Assembly: GCA_963777355.1 (NCBI GenBank)
Contig: CAVZQK010000010.1
Span: 310,001 to 374,000 of the forward strand
Reading direction: 5' to 3'
DNA length: 64,000 nucleotides
Origin: DATJHM01 sp963777355
GTDB lineage: Bacteria > Chloroflexota > Ktedonobacteria > Ktedonobacterales > Ktedonobacteraceae
Positions 1 to 8,825 of this stretch are shown here, one piece after another (the first letter of the stretch is position 1; every line of letters starts with the position of its first letter). The notes beneath the pieces were generated by a model. The model was not told the DNA's origin, ran no database searches, and saw nothing but the letters and a program-made list of their open reading frames with translations. A program made the translations under genes and the position numbers.

Positions 1-1278
1 TGCTTCTGACTCACCCAATCTACGTGCAATTTTTACACCTTCCACGAGTACCCGCATATCTGCCTCATCGGCAAAATAATTGGGTTGAATGAGTGGAGGC
101 GCAAGAGGATTGGTCGAAGCCAGCGTAATCGTGCCGTGGCTACGTGGATGGAGTACGCATGGTGCTATCGTGTAGCCATCTCCTTCTGGTACAGTGAAGC
201 CATGATTTAAGTAGTAGACAGGGGTGAAATGATATTGTACATCAGGAAGAGGAAGATTCTCCTGTGTGCGAACAAAAGCGCCGGCCTCAGCCACATTAGA
301 GGTCAGTGGGCCTAATTTATTATCGATGAAATTTTGCAGGTTTTCCGGCGTCTGGGCATGGGCCAGCGAGATAAGTTGTGTGGATGCGTAGAGTACGGGG
401 ACCGCCGGGTGATCCTGGAGATTCTGGCCCACGCCTGGGAGATCAGCCACCAATGGGATGCCCAGCTCTTTCAGATGAGCGGCGGGTCCAATCCCTGAGA
501 GCATAAGCAATTGGGGCGAGTTAATGGCCCCGCCAGAGAGGATGACTTCCTTATTGGCGAGGATGCGTTGTTCTTCGCCATCTTGCATATAGGCGATACC
601 GATTGCGCGTGTGCCCTCGAAGAGGACATGGCTGACCTGCGTATTGGTTTGCAGCGTGAAGTTCGGGCGTGTCAGGATAGGATGAATATAGCCAACCGCC
701 GCGCTATGGCGCATACCTTGTCTTTGTGTCACCTGGTAGAAGCCGATACCATCCTGCTCAGCCCCATTGAAATCGTGTGTAAGAGGAATGCCAGCCTCTT
801 CTCCAGCCTCAACGAAGGCACGGGAGAGGGGATTAATAGTCCGGAGATCCGAGACATTGAGCGGTCCACCCGTCCCATGATACTCAGAAGCACCGCGCTC
901 CTCATTTTCGGCTTTTTTGAAGTATGGCAATACATCTGTGTAGCCCCAGCCTTCGTTTCCGAGATCACGCCAGTAGTCGTAATCGCGGCGATTGCCACGA
1001 ATATAGACCATCGCATTAATAGAACTGGAGCCGCCCAGGACTTTTCCGCGCGGCCAGAACAATCTACGGTTGTGAAGATAGCGCTGTTCCTCGGTCTCAT
1101 ATGACCAATCGAGAGGGGATTTAAATAGACCGGAGAATGCTGCTGGAATGTGGATTTCCTGTGCCTCATCTGGTCCTCCTGCTTCAAGTAGAAGGACACT
1201 GATTGAAGGATCTTCGGTCAAGCGGTTTGCCAGTACACAACCTGCCGACCCGGCACCAACGATGACATAGTCATACAT
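1..1278 (-). CDS. GMC family FAD-dependent oxidoreductase (choline/alcohol dehydrogenase-like), C-terminus off the window
   Basis: The reading frame is open from an ATG at 1278 to the left edge, giving 426 codons of a family that usually has 500-550 residues, so about 100 C-terminal residues are missing. The N-terminus carries the dinucleotide-binding motif GAGSAGCVLANRL at residues 8-20, followed by LLLEAGG. The GMC signature PRGKVLGGSSSINAM and the second signature GGAINSPQLLMLSGIGP are both present. Such enzymes oxidise alcohols with FAD in the cytoplasm; the substrate (choline or another primary alcohol) cannot be told. The start is supported by AAGGAGG about 7 bases upstream of the ATG. 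The active-site His in the missing C-terminus cannot be checked. Confidence 0.93.
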   Translation of the reverse strand, partial: MYDYVIVGAGSAGCVLANRLTEDPSISVLLLEAGGPDEAQEIHIPAAFSGLFKSPLDWSYETEEQRYLHNRRLFWPRGKVLGGSSSINAMVYIRGNRRDYDYWRDLGNEGWGYTDVLPYFKKAENEERGASEYHGTGGPLNVSDLRTINPLSRAFVEAGEEAGIPLTHDFNGAEQDGIGFYQVTQRQGMRHSAAVGYIHPILTRPNFTLQTNTQVSHVLFEGTRAIGIAYMQDGEEQRILANKEVILSGGAINSPQLLMLSGIGPAAHLKELGIPLVADLPGVGQNLQDHPAVPVLYASTQLISLAHAQTPENLQNFIDNKLGPLTSNVAEAGAFVRTQENLPLPDVQYHFTPVYYLNHGFTVPEGDGYTIAPCVLHPRSHGTITLASTNPLAPPLIQPNYFADEADMRVLVEGVKIARRLGESEA

Positions 1279-1459
1279 GATAATCTCCTCCTTGGAGAGA
1301 GCTATGGATCGTACCACGCTACTGGCAAAGTATAGCTGCTAAAATCAGTAAAAGTCAACATTTCGCTGCTTGCGCTGTTTTTTTAGCTCAGAAAAAGATG
1401 GTATCATATCTACTCGAAAGAGCGAGGTACAAATAGTACAGAAAATGTGGAGGATTACC

Positions 1460-1762
1460 ATGACCACTGAACCAATCCTGGAATTGGATAATTTCTTTAA
1501 TCAGGCAATACACAGCTTTTCTGATGAAGAGATGATCCTCGCCTTTACTCGATCTGCACCTTCCATAAGGCGACTTCCTTATGGACCCAATGGGCTGGGG
1601 GCATGTTCGACGCTTCAGCTTCCCACTGCTCAAAAAGCGAGGGGTTGGGATCATCGAGAAAATCCCTCTCCTGCATATACAGCGAGATCAGCCCATAATA
1701 GGAGAAGAAGCGGTTGTCTGGAGTTGCTTCAGGCATCTGCAACACCTGCCTGTAGAGAGTAG
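1460..1762 (+). pseudogene. Truncated gene start fused to antisense of the neighbouring SUKH gene
   Basis: A good ribosome site (GTGGAGG) lies about 7 bases before ATG 1460. The first 33 or so residues (MTTEPILELDNFF, then an acidic helix-like stretch) look like a real N-terminus. From about 1556 the frame runs antisense through the 3' end of the opposite SUKH gene and becomes low-quality sequence until the stop at 1762. The simplest reading is that a gene of unknown function lost everything but its start when the flanking DNA was rearranged. The N-terminal part was not recognised as any family. Confidence 0.4.
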
Positions 1763-2525
1763 TACAGGTGTCGAAAGCCTTCTCATATGCAGAAGGACTG
1801 GCCTGGAAGAGCGTATCGTAGGCAGTGATGCTGGTGTCGTTCTCGAAGTGGAAATTCCAGGCGACCTTGATGGCCTGCTCAAGCGCCGGTTTGGCCAGAG
1901 ATCGCTGTTGGAAGGCTGCCCGCCGATCCTTGAGGTAGGTGATCTCCCCTAGTGCAATGAGCGGGGGACCATGCTGGACATAGAGGCCCGCCTCCAACTG
2001 ATCGGCAAAGGTCGAGAGGAGCACCCCAATGCTCTTAAAGTGGACCTTCCAAGGCCCCACCTCATGGTCCCACTCCAAGATTTGGCCGAACTGGCCAACC
2101 GGGGCAGGAGCCAGGTCAAGACACCAGTGGTTGTCAAAAGAGCCCAGAAAGGGCAACCATGCCTGATGCCACCAAACAGGTTGGACTGGCTGGGACGGGT
2201 AGATGCTCTCCTCCACCCAGATAGGCATACGGCGTGACCACTCTGGATCGAGCTTGCAGAGCTCTTGCTGCCTTTTCCATACTCCTATCATCCCCTCCAA
2301 TCGATAGAGATTTTTGCCATACAGGAAGGATTTGTTCGAGGTTGAGACCCCGTTATGAATCCGATAACTGGCTTGAAAATCTGTGGGCAAGGTGACGCCG
2401 AGGATCGCTTCAGCCTCTGCAAGCTCCTTGTCCGTTACGCCAGGAAGGAATGTACGTGCGTATACAGGTGCGAAGGTCTCAAACCAGGTGTCAATGTGCC
2501 TCCAAGCGAGCGTAATCGAATCCAT
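1545..2525 (-). CDS. SMI1/KNR4 (SUKH) family protein
   Basis: The 326-residue product has an N-terminal SUKH domain: a long first helix, then GVTDKELAEAEAILGVTLPTDF and a YRIHNG motif at about residues 55-60, as in Smi1/Knr4/YobK proteins. The middle region contains WLPFLGSFDNHWCLDLAP, also typical of the fold. The C-terminal third is helical and not recognised. In bacteria SUKH domains are often immunity proteins against secreted nuclease or deaminase toxins, but no toxin gene lies beside it, so a housekeeping or orphan role is equally possible. The last few codons overlap the start of the broken gene at 1460, suggesting the C-terminus may be altered at a rearrangement junction. Confidence 0.8.
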   Translation of the reverse strand: MDSITLAWRHIDTWFETFAPVYARTFLPGVTDKELAEAEAILGVTLPTDFQASYRIHNGVSTSNKSFLYGKNLYRLEGMIGVWKRQQELCKLDPEWSRRMPIWVEESIYPSQPVQPVWWHQAWLPFLGSFDNHWCLDLAPAPVGQFGQILEWDHEVGPWKVHFKSIGVLLSTFADQLEAGLYVQHGPPLIALGEITYLKDRRAAFQQRSLAKPALEQAIKVAWNFHFENDTSITAYDTLFQASPSAYEKAFDTCTTLYRQVLQMPEATPDNRFFSYYGLISLYMQERDFLDDPNPSLFEQWEAEASNMPPAHWVHKEVALWKVQIE

Positions 2526-2539
2526 CGTGCTTTCCCCTT

Positions 2540-2788
2540 TCAGGAGATCAAGAAAGACGAAATTTGCTTTTCTTGTGAAGGGCGAGCATTCTGGTCATGG
2601 GGATGCAGCAGGACACGACGTTGGAGCAGCGAAAAGCCTGCTTTCCCTTCTCGGTTGCGCAGAAGAGAACCAAACGCTTGAGTCAAAGTGCAGGCAGCTG
2701 CGGACGTCGGATCACTCTTGCAGAGTTGATCAATGAATGTCGTTTGGTCTACCGTTCGCGATTTTTCAGAAGGAAAGCAAGCAGACAC
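2540..2788 (-). pseudogene. ISL3-like transposase C-terminal remnant
   Basis: About 45 residues in the middle of this frame (DQTTFIDQLCKSD, then TLTQAFGSLLRNREG) resemble the C-terminal region of ISL3-family transposases, where a helix with a D-x(2)-C motif precedes a Q-x-F-x(3)-R-x-R element. No catalytic DDE region is present on either side, and the frame continues into unrelated sequence after NREGK. It is therefore read as a decayed end of an insertion sequence, not an active gene. The family assignment is from memory of the motif and is only moderately secure. Confidence 0.45.
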
Positions 2789-2836
2789 ACTTAATGTGCC
2801 CTAGAACCCAGATAGCTTTTCGCTCTGGGACCGGCT

Positions 2837-3436
2837 CTATCTGAGCCGGTCTAGTTGCAGTTCTGCCTCTTCGAGAGAAATTGAGCCAATGCGCAGCGCT
2901 TCAAGAATAGCCCGGCGTTGTGTCTCACGTTCGCTGTTTATTGGTAGTGAAGAGATCACTTGATCTGGAGAACCTGTGGACGAATCTTCATCATCAAGTG
3001 GTTCTTCGCGCTCTTCCTCAAATTCGATGCGTACACGCTGGGGAAGAGTACCTTTTGCTCCTTGAGATGGTTGCAAAGCTGCCCTGCGCTTGCTCCACTC
3101 TTTGCGTAAAGCTGCGAGAGCGAGCTCCAGATCTTCCAGAGCGCTTTCTACTCTGACAGCGGTCTCGCTTTGTAGCTTACCTAAACGCTCTGCATACTTA
3201 CCATAGGCATGGGTGCCTCGGCCACGTTCCCAGACAATTCCCAGATCGGGCGTAAAGGGTGTGCCCACTCCATCCGGATCTTCATTGGTGGTAAATGGAG
3301 CCTGGAAATGCAAGCGGGCTGCATCGCTTTGCTGATTCCATTGTAGACGAAAGTGGCGCTTACCCAGCCGTCCTTCCCAGGTGCGTGAACGTTCAGCCTG
3401 GCGCTCTTTCTTGTCCAAAGAATATTCGTTATCCAT
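2837..3436 (-). CDS. Hypothetical protein with C-terminal SHOCT-like helix
   Basis: This 199-residue, charged, soluble protein has no signal peptide or membrane segment. Residues 20-90 are mixed and contain FTPDLGIVWERGRG; residues 90-120 form a probable coiled coil (SALEDLELALAALRKEW); a Glu/Asp-rich linker follows; the last 25 residues (RRAILEALRIGSISLEEAELQL) resemble the short C-terminal SHOCT-type helix pair found on many bacterial oligomerising proteins. The function is not recognised. An inverted repeat (2830-2837 with 2843-2850, ACCGGCTC/GAGCCGGT) straddles the stop codon and may protect or terminate the transcript. Confidence 0.65.
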   Translation of the reverse strand: MDNEYSLDKKERQAERSRTWEGRLGKRHFRLQWNQQSDAARLHFQAPFTTNEDPDGVGTPFTPDLGIVWERGRGTHAYGKYAERLGKLQSETAVRVESALEDLELALAALRKEWSKRRAALQPSQGAKGTLPQRVRIEFEEEREEPLDDEDSSTGSPDQVISSLPINSERETQRRAILEALRIGSISLEEAELQLDRLR

Positions 3437-3849
3437 AAAGGTTTCTTTTTTCCTTCCTCTTTAAAAGCGATATGTCGTTATCTTTTTCCTTCTTTTTTAC
3501 ATACGTGGCTGAAAGAGCTATGTTGCAGAAGAATTTTTTACAGATTTTTTACAGCTTTCCGTCTCCTTTTTGATATCTGTAAGGTACCATACTCTCAGCC
3601 AGAGTGTATGGCAACAAGTAGATCTGCGGCGGTGATAACATTGACACCAGTGGACACCTCAAAAAAGGCCGCATATCCTCGTTCTACTAATCAAGATTTA
3701 ATAGTGTAATGGTATATATAAATAAAATATCTGCGCTTTCTGCAATAATTGACTTCTGTTATAGCGCTGTGCGTTTTGTAGAGAAGTTAGGGGCTAAGTC
3801 AGTAAGAGAGAATGCTATAAGCAGACAGAAACTCGAAAGGGTTTGATAG
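3437..3849. other. Intergenic region, possible IS-end relic
   Basis: The 413 bases between two divergent genes hold no convincing ORF. At about 3640-3670 the phrase TGACACCAGTGGACACC followed by AAAAAAGG resembles the outer end of IS3-type elements, but no partner end was found nearby. The rest is AT-rich and presumably carries the promoters of the flanking genes; no clean -35/-10 pair was picked out. Confidence 0.3.
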
Positions 3850-4362
3850 ATGAGGAAGTTTACCGTATCAGTTTTCATTGTAGGAGCTTTTGTCCTCTAT
3901 AGTCTTTTGTATAGTCATGCAAATGGCGCAGCGTTGCCAACAAGCTCAACGGCGGCCCGTTCTTCAACGAGTACAACTACGCCGTCTTCAGGAAGTAGTG
4001 TTGTACCGACTGTCCCTGGTCCGGCCATTCCTAGTCCAACTGCGCCGCCTGCGGCAAGCACCTCTGGGTCTGGAGCACTCTATAAAGATGGTACCTATAC
4101 AGGGAGTGTTGCAGATGCGCAGTGGGGCAATCTGCAGGTAAAGGTCGTCATCAAGAATGGTAAGATAACAGACGTCCCATTTTTACAATATCCTAGTGAT
4201 CGCAATCGCTCAATCATGATCAATAGCTATGCTGATCCTCAGCTAACGAGCGAGGCGATTCAGGCGCAGAGTGCCAATGTTGATATTGTTACTGGAGCAA
4301 CTGATAGCAGTGAGGCCTTTATCCAATCCCTCACATCTGCACTTTCTCAGGCAAAAGCATAA
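3850..4362 (+). CDS. Membrane-anchored FMN-binding domain protein
   Basis: The 170-residue protein begins with a membrane anchor or signal (residues 5-20, VSVFIVGAFVLYSLLY), then a Ser/Thr/Pro-rich linker (about 25-75), then an FMN-binding domain (about 77-168) of the NqrC/RnfG type: LYKDGTYTGS, a conserved WGNLQVKVVIKNGKI strand pair, and VTGATDSS near the end. In this family the Thr of the S/T-G-A-T motif carries covalently bound FMN, attached by an ApbE-type transferase. Here the transferase gene follows after 2 bases and a fused membrane flavin reductase comes third, so the three form one electron-transfer operon. The domain is expected outside the membrane. Confidence 0.88.
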   Translation: MRKFTVSVFIVGAFVLYSLLYSHANGAALPTSSTAARSSTSTTTPSSGSSVVPTVPGPAIPSPTAPPAASTSGSGALYKDGTYTGSVADAQWGNLQVKVVIKNGKITDVPFLQYPSDRNRSIMINSYADPQLTSEAIQAQSANVDIVTGATDSSEAFIQSLTSALSQAKA

Positions 4363-4364
4363 TC

Positions 4365-5109
4365 ATGAAACAAACGCGTCTTCTTATGGGTATGCCTATT
4401 ACTATCGAGATCGTGGACTCAACGGTCACGGCAGAGGACATTGAGCAGGTATTTGCCTATTTTGTCTCTATTGACGACAGGTTTAGTACCTATAAAGCCA
4501 CGAGCGAGATCTCAAAAATAAATAGAGGCGAACTTCTGCCAGCACAGTATAGCGAAGAGATGAAAACGATTCTGGCTCTTGCTGAGCAGACGAAAAAAGA
4601 GACAAATGGATATTTCGATATCCGGCATAATAATCTCTATGATCCTTCAGGGATTGTCAAAGGCTGGGCGATCTGGAATGCGGCAAATATGCTCAAAGCA
4701 AAGAGGTTTGCAGAATTTCTTTGTGGACGCAGGTGGAGATGTTCAGGTGTCTGGTCGCAAAGACGATCATCCCTGGAGAATTGGTATCCGTAATCCCTTT
4801 AATCGTACAGAAAATGTGAAGGTGCTTGCTTTGGCAGAGGGGGGTATTGCAACCTCTGGCACGGCCATTCGCGGACAACACATCTATAATCCGCATCAGC
4901 CTGATAGCGCGATTCAGGATATCCTCAGTATTACTGTTATTGGACCGAACATTTATGATGCGGATCGTTTTGCCACGGCGGCGTTTGCTATGGGGAAAAA
5001 GGGGATACAGTTCATTGAAAAGCTGGCAGGTTTTGAAGGATATATGATCGATGACCAGGCCAGGGCAACATTAACCAGTGGATTTGAAAGGTACGTGGTA
5101 CACGCGTGA
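4365..5109 (+). pseudogene. apbE: FAD:protein FMN transferase (ApbE), split by a one-base insertion
   Basis: The N-terminal half reads in one frame from ATG 4365 (MGMPITIEI, DPSGIVKGWAI) and the C-terminal half in the next (FFVDAGGDVQVSG, DADRFATAAFAMG). Together they give a normal ApbE of about 247 residues. The frames join at about 4703, in GCAAAGAGGTTTGCAG, where removing one base restores KAK-GLQNFFVDAGGD. ApbE moves FMN from FAD to a Thr of the target protein, using the D-P-S-G-x(2)-K-G motif and a late D-A-x(2)-x-T metal-binding motif; both are intact. The substrate is most likely the FMN-binding protein just upstream. The stop overlaps the next start (GTGA). Either a real mutation or a sequencing error explains the shift. 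Confidence 0.85.
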
Positions 5110-6626
5110 TAGCAAAAATAGATTATGTACTGGATCGGATCACCATGTATCGCCTGGTACTTTATGAACTGATTGGCCTGGTCGGCGTAGCGGCAATCCT
5201 GGCGTACTTTAAATTGCTGGCTTTTTCTCCACTCTCGCTGCTGCTATCAACCATCTTTCTGCTCATCATGTGTTGGGCAACGAATACGATCTTTGCCTAC
5301 ATCTTTGATATTCCCACCAATCTTGAATTTGCCGCTATTACCGCCTTGATCCTGGCACTGATTATTGATCCTGCAAAATCGCAGGAGACCTTTCAGTTTC
5401 TGGGCTGGGCGGCAATCCTGGCAATGGCTTCAAAGTACGTGCTTGCACTCAACAAAAAGCATGTTTTTAATCCTGCCGCCATTGCAGTTGTGATTACCTC
5501 TTTTGTGCTCGGTGAATCGGCGAGCTGGTGGATTGGAACCATCTGCATGTTGCCTTTTGTGGTATTGGGGGGCGTGCTCCTGGTCCGAAAATTGGGCCGG
5601 GGAGACATGGTCTGGAGCTTCTGTGCCACGGCTCTGATTGCTAGCTGTGTGCTTGCTCTCCTACAAGGCAAGGTTGTTTCTACAGATCTTTACCAGGTGC
5701 TTGTGCAATCTCCACTGTTTTTCTTTGCCTTCATTATGCTGACAGAGCCATTGACAGCTCCTCCTACAAGAAATTTGCGTATCATCTATGCAGTGCTCAC
5801 GGGCATTTTGTTTCTGCCGCAGGTTCATGTTGGCTCGCTCTATTCTACGCCAGAGCTCGCCCTGGTTATTGGCAATGTTTTCTCTTACCTGGTGAGTCCG
5901 AAGCAGAGAGTGCAACTGAGACTGAGCAGAAAGATCAGGATGGCTCCGAACATTGTCGATTTTGTGTTTAAATCCTCCCAAAAGCTGGCATTTGTGCCTG
6001 GACAATACATGGAGTTCACCCTTGCGCATACTCATCCTGATAGCAGAGGCAATCGTCGCTATTTCACTCTTGCCTCCTCGCCAACAGAGAATGATCTCCA
6101 CCTGGGTATCCGGTTTTATGAAGAGGGGAGTAGCTTTAAGCAAGCAATGGGGAAAATGGATGGCAGAACAAAGATTGTCGCCGCCCAGATTGCCGGAGAT
6201 TTTACTCTGCCCCAAGATCCCAGGCAGAAACTGGTCTTTATCGCTGGTGGCATTGGGATTACGCCGTTTAGAAGTATGTTAAAATATCTGCTGGACACGC
6301 AGCAGCGTCGTGATATTGTCCTCTTCTATGCCAATCGAACCGCAGATGAGATCGTCTATAAAGATGTCTTGAGCGCGGCACAGACAAAACTGGGTATCGA
6401 GACTTTTTGTATCCTGACGAATACAGAGGCGATTCCGCGCAACTGGAACGGTCTGGTTGGTAGGATAAGTGAGCGTATGATTCAGGTGCGGGTGCCGGAT
6501 TATGCGGAACGTACCTACTTTTTATCAGGGCCACCAGAGATGGTCAGAGCATATGAACATGTGCTGAAAAATATGGGTGTAAAAAGCGAACAGATTAAGA
6601 AAGATTTTTTCCCCGGCCTGGTTTAG
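5106..6626 (+). CDS. RnfD/NqrB-like membrane domain fused to ferredoxin-NAD(P) reductase domain
   Basis: The 506-residue protein has two parts. Residues about 15-265 form 8 or so membrane helices with conserved RnfD/NqrB elements: KHVFNPAA at about 119-126 and MLTEPLTAPPTRN at about 211-223. Residues about 270-506 form an FAD/NAD(P) reductase: RRYFTLASSP (FAD), FIAGGIGITPFRSM (nucleotide), YFLSGPPEMV and a C-terminal F. There is no 2Fe-2S domain. The usual covalent-FMN motif (S-G-A-T) of NqrB was not found in the membrane half; that motif occurs instead in the separate protein encoded at 3850. A role passing electrons from NAD(P)H across the membrane to the external FMN protein is inferred. 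It starts at GTG 5106, overlapping apbE by 4 bases. Confidence 0.85.
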   Translation: MIAKIDYVLDRITMYRLVLYELIGLVGVAAILAYFKLLAFSPLSLLLSTIFLLIMCWATNTIFAYIFDIPTNLEFAAITALILALIIDPAKSQETFQFLGWAAILAMASKYVLALNKKHVFNPAAIAVVITSFVLGESASWWIGTICMLPFVVLGGVLLVRKLGRGDMVWSFCATALIASCVLALLQGKVVSTDLYQVLVQSPLFFFAFIMLTEPLTAPPTRNLRIIYAVLTGILFLPQVHVGSLYSTPELALVIGNVFSYLVSPKQRVQLRLSRKIRMAPNIVDFVFKSSQKLAFVPGQYMEFTLAHTHPDSRGNRRYFTLASSPTENDLHLGIRFYEEGSSFKQAMGKMDGRTKIVAAQIAGDFTLPQDPRQKLVFIAGGIGITPFRSMLKYLLDTQQRRDIVLFYANRTADEIVYKDVLSAAQTKLGIETFCILTNTEAIPRNWNGLVGRISERMIQVRVPDYAERTYFLSGPPEMVRAYEHVLKNMGVKSEQIKKDFFPGLV

Positions 6627-6663
6627 AAGCAGGCTGAAGAGAGAAAGTTTTGAACTGGGCAGA

Positions 6664-6855
6664 AGCGGTGGTGTTGCTTTAGCATCCTGGTCATTATCTA
6701 TCATCTTTTACGTGAAGGGACTTTCTACAAGGAAAAGGGAGAAACCTTCTTTGAGGAACGGGATCGCCAGGCTACCGAAAAACGGCTTGTCGGCCAACTT
6801 CGAACGCTTAAGACATCAGGTCACACTCCAACCAATGGCTCTGGTCGGTTAATCT
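6664..6855 (+). pseudogene. IS110-like transposase C-terminal remnant
   Basis: In one frame this stretch reads FSILVIIYHLLREGTFY, EKGETFFEERDRQA, and EKRLVGQLRTL, which matches the C-terminal end of IS110-family transposases (the H-S-I-L-V-I-I-Y-H segment, then R-D-R-Q-A and a final R-x-L-x(3)-L). There is no start codon, and the RuvC-like catalytic domain and the serine-motif transposase_20 domain are absent. It is a relic left in the gap after the flavin reductase gene. Confidence 0.6.
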
Positions 6856-6932
6856 CCTGTCCGACCCGGTGGGGATGGATTTTTTCAGGAGAGAGGAAGG
6901 GGTCACTCCTGCAAAGATGTGACCCCTTCTGG

Positions 6933-8069
6933 CTATTGGTGGCTCTCGATATTTATCGGCGGAGTGGGAATGTCTGTAGGTGATGGTGTGGGTGATGATA
7001 TTGGAGTGTCTGTAGGCGTAGGAGTGTCTGTGGGTGTTGGTTGTGGGGTTTGTGTAGATTGGGGAAGGCTATACAGCTCGATGACTCCCAGGATGGGCTC
7101 TTTGCTGGTGGGTGTGGGAATGAGCTGTATTTTGAGCCATCGAACCGAGCCTGAAAGGGTGAGGACCTGTGCTCCCCCGGTTCTCAGGGACGAGGTCCAG
7201 CTACTCCAGGTATCATTGGTGCCGTTGGTGCTATCGGTGGAAAGGGCGAGATGGACCTCGGCTGGAATGGCTTCCCCCTGATTCCATCAGGTCAGGAGAT
7301 AGGTATTCGAGCTGTCTTTTGGGGTGAGATGGATGAGCGAGGTACAGGTCTTTTGTATCTTCTTTTCTGATTCCTCTTTTTCAAGGGGTTGATGTGTCCC
7401 TGCGGTAGGGCTTGGGAGGACGGTAGGCGTTCCAGTTGATTTGTTAGGAGAGGAGCAATAGAGTTGTTGTGCGGAAAGCAACCTACCACTTCCATCGGGG
7501 AAAGGTGTTGCTTCTGGAGTGGGCGTAGGAGTGAGAGGCGGCGTGGGTGATGGTGTTGTGGTCTCGCTGATGGTCGGCAGAGGAGTGGTATCTTCGATGG
7601 TAGGGATCGCTCCAGTGCTATAGTTCTGAATCATATCGTGCATAGCTTGCAATTGGGGCATGGCCTGGGCTGTTTGTGGATCAATCATATCCAGTGAACC
7701 TCCAGCGGCGTTGCTGGCGATATCGAATTGGTTGGCCATTACAATCCCTGCCTGAGCCATGGCCTGCAATGATTGCTGCGTAAACGTTGCCATATAGGGA
7801 TCATGCAGAGGAGTTTGGCCCGACTTCCAGGAAAAATTCCACTCCGTCACGGCCAGGGGCAACGTTTGTCCAATCGTGCTGCTGACTGCGACATTCACCT
7901 CGCTGGCTGCTCGCCCGAATCCGGCAATATGGGCGGGGCAGGAGCTGACCGTTTGGTCGGTGTAGGGATACATATGGTAGCTGACCATATCGGGAAGATT
8001 GCCGCTGGCTTTGGCTGCACTCAAGAATTGTTGGATATAGCCGGTATTTGGAGAGGCTACCACGGGACA
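6933..8069 (-). pseudogene. Truncated glycoside-hydrolase-like secreted protein with internal TGA
   Basis: The frame begins at a broken edge near 8069 and reads as the C-terminal half of a TIM-barrel glycosidase-like protein: MVSYHMYPYTD and LAVTEWNFSW match the corresponding SWHEYACT and IMITAWNYTT of the intact relative at 24516. A Pro/Thr-rich linker follows. The frame stops at TGA 7289-7287, but the next 117 codons in the same frame continue sensibly (WNQGEAIPAEVHLALSTD, then WLKIQLIP) and end in another Pro/Thr repeat at a TAG at 6933. So the gene has lost its N-terminal half and also has a premature in-frame stop inside a C-terminal domain. The original protein was probably secreted and cell-wall associated. 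Confidence 0.7.
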
Positions 8070-8545
8070 TCATATGGGAAGTAAAAACAGGTGGATCTTT
8101 GAGTAATCCAGGTAGTGCAGAACCAAACTCTGCTACGATTGCGTATGGAGCTAATCAAGCTAACTGGTACGTTCAGAGGCAAAATTATTTGTACGGTACA
8201 GGAGGTTATAATACTTACCAAGTAGGAAGTAGAGGTAATGATGCACCTGTTAATATGGCTTTGTCCCTGTGTGGAAATAGATGCAATGTGACTTATGGTA
8301 ATGGTGCCACTGTTCAAATTTGGAGTCCGGTGGACGGCGTTTTTGCTTGGAAGTATTTGTCAGGCCCTACAGATAACACTGTTCCAAGCAGTGTTGTTAG
8401 TATCAGTACCTACAAAGGCGTAAATATTACCGGCATCACGACGTTTGCTTCCTGGCTAGTTGATTCCCCAATGCCTGTGGGAGAAGATCCTGCTCCTATT
8501 GAAGATCCTGCTCCTATTGACCCAGTCCCTATGCCCGTTTTTTGA
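8048..8545 (+). pseudogene. Fragment of an unrecognised secreted-type protein
   Basis: From about 8078 the frame encodes Asn/Gly/Tyr-rich sequence (GANQANWYVQRQNYLYGTGGYN), a cysteine pair (CGNRC), beta-rich segments and a C-terminal repeat (EDPAPI twice, then DPVPMPVF). The only upstream start, TTG 8048, lies in DNA belonging antisense to the neighbouring hydrolase remnant, and no ribosome site precedes it, so the true N-terminus has been lost. The AT-rich codon choice differs from neighbours and suggests transfer. No family was recognised; an extracellular beta-sandwich is a guess. Confidence 0.4.
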
Positions 8546-8736
8546 AATTGTGAGTAATGCCATAAATTCCTGAATAAGAGGAGAAGTAACATGAGAGTTT
8601 AAACGAGCGATGTGACTCATCGCAAACTTTTTCGAGAGTCCACAAAACTAGGGTAGCGATCAAGAGAATGGGACCTCTAAAAGCATGCTTTACTGTTTTC
8701 TCACTCTTGTATGTGCGGCGTGCGAAAGAGAAAGTG

Positions 8737-8761
8737 GGGTTCGGGAGTTTTCCCAGAACCC
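8737..8761. repeat. Hairpin, possible IS terminus
   Basis: GGGTTCGGGA, loop GTTT, TCCC, one bulged A, then GAACCC makes a near-perfect 10-base-pair stem. It lacks a following T-run, so it is not a typical terminator. A structured transposon end is possible; no matching partner was seen in the window. Confidence 0.4.
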
Positions 8762-8825
8762 TACAGGAGCGATTAGGCCTGTGAAATCTCGCAGAACCAG
8801 TTTTTCGAGTTTTGCAAAAATTAGG

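Noticed and set aside
2805..2850. Terminator of the gene at 2837
   Set aside because: The inverted repeats are good but no T-run follows on the minus strand, so termination was not claimed.
4690..4715. Programmed ribosomal frameshift in apbE
   Set aside because: No slippery heptamer or following pseudoknot was seen, and ApbE is not known to use frameshifting; an indel is simpler.
6919..7281. Plus-strand frame with Val/Gly/Ser repeats
   Set aside because: It is the antisense of the Pro/Thr-rich C-terminal linker of the hydrolase remnant.
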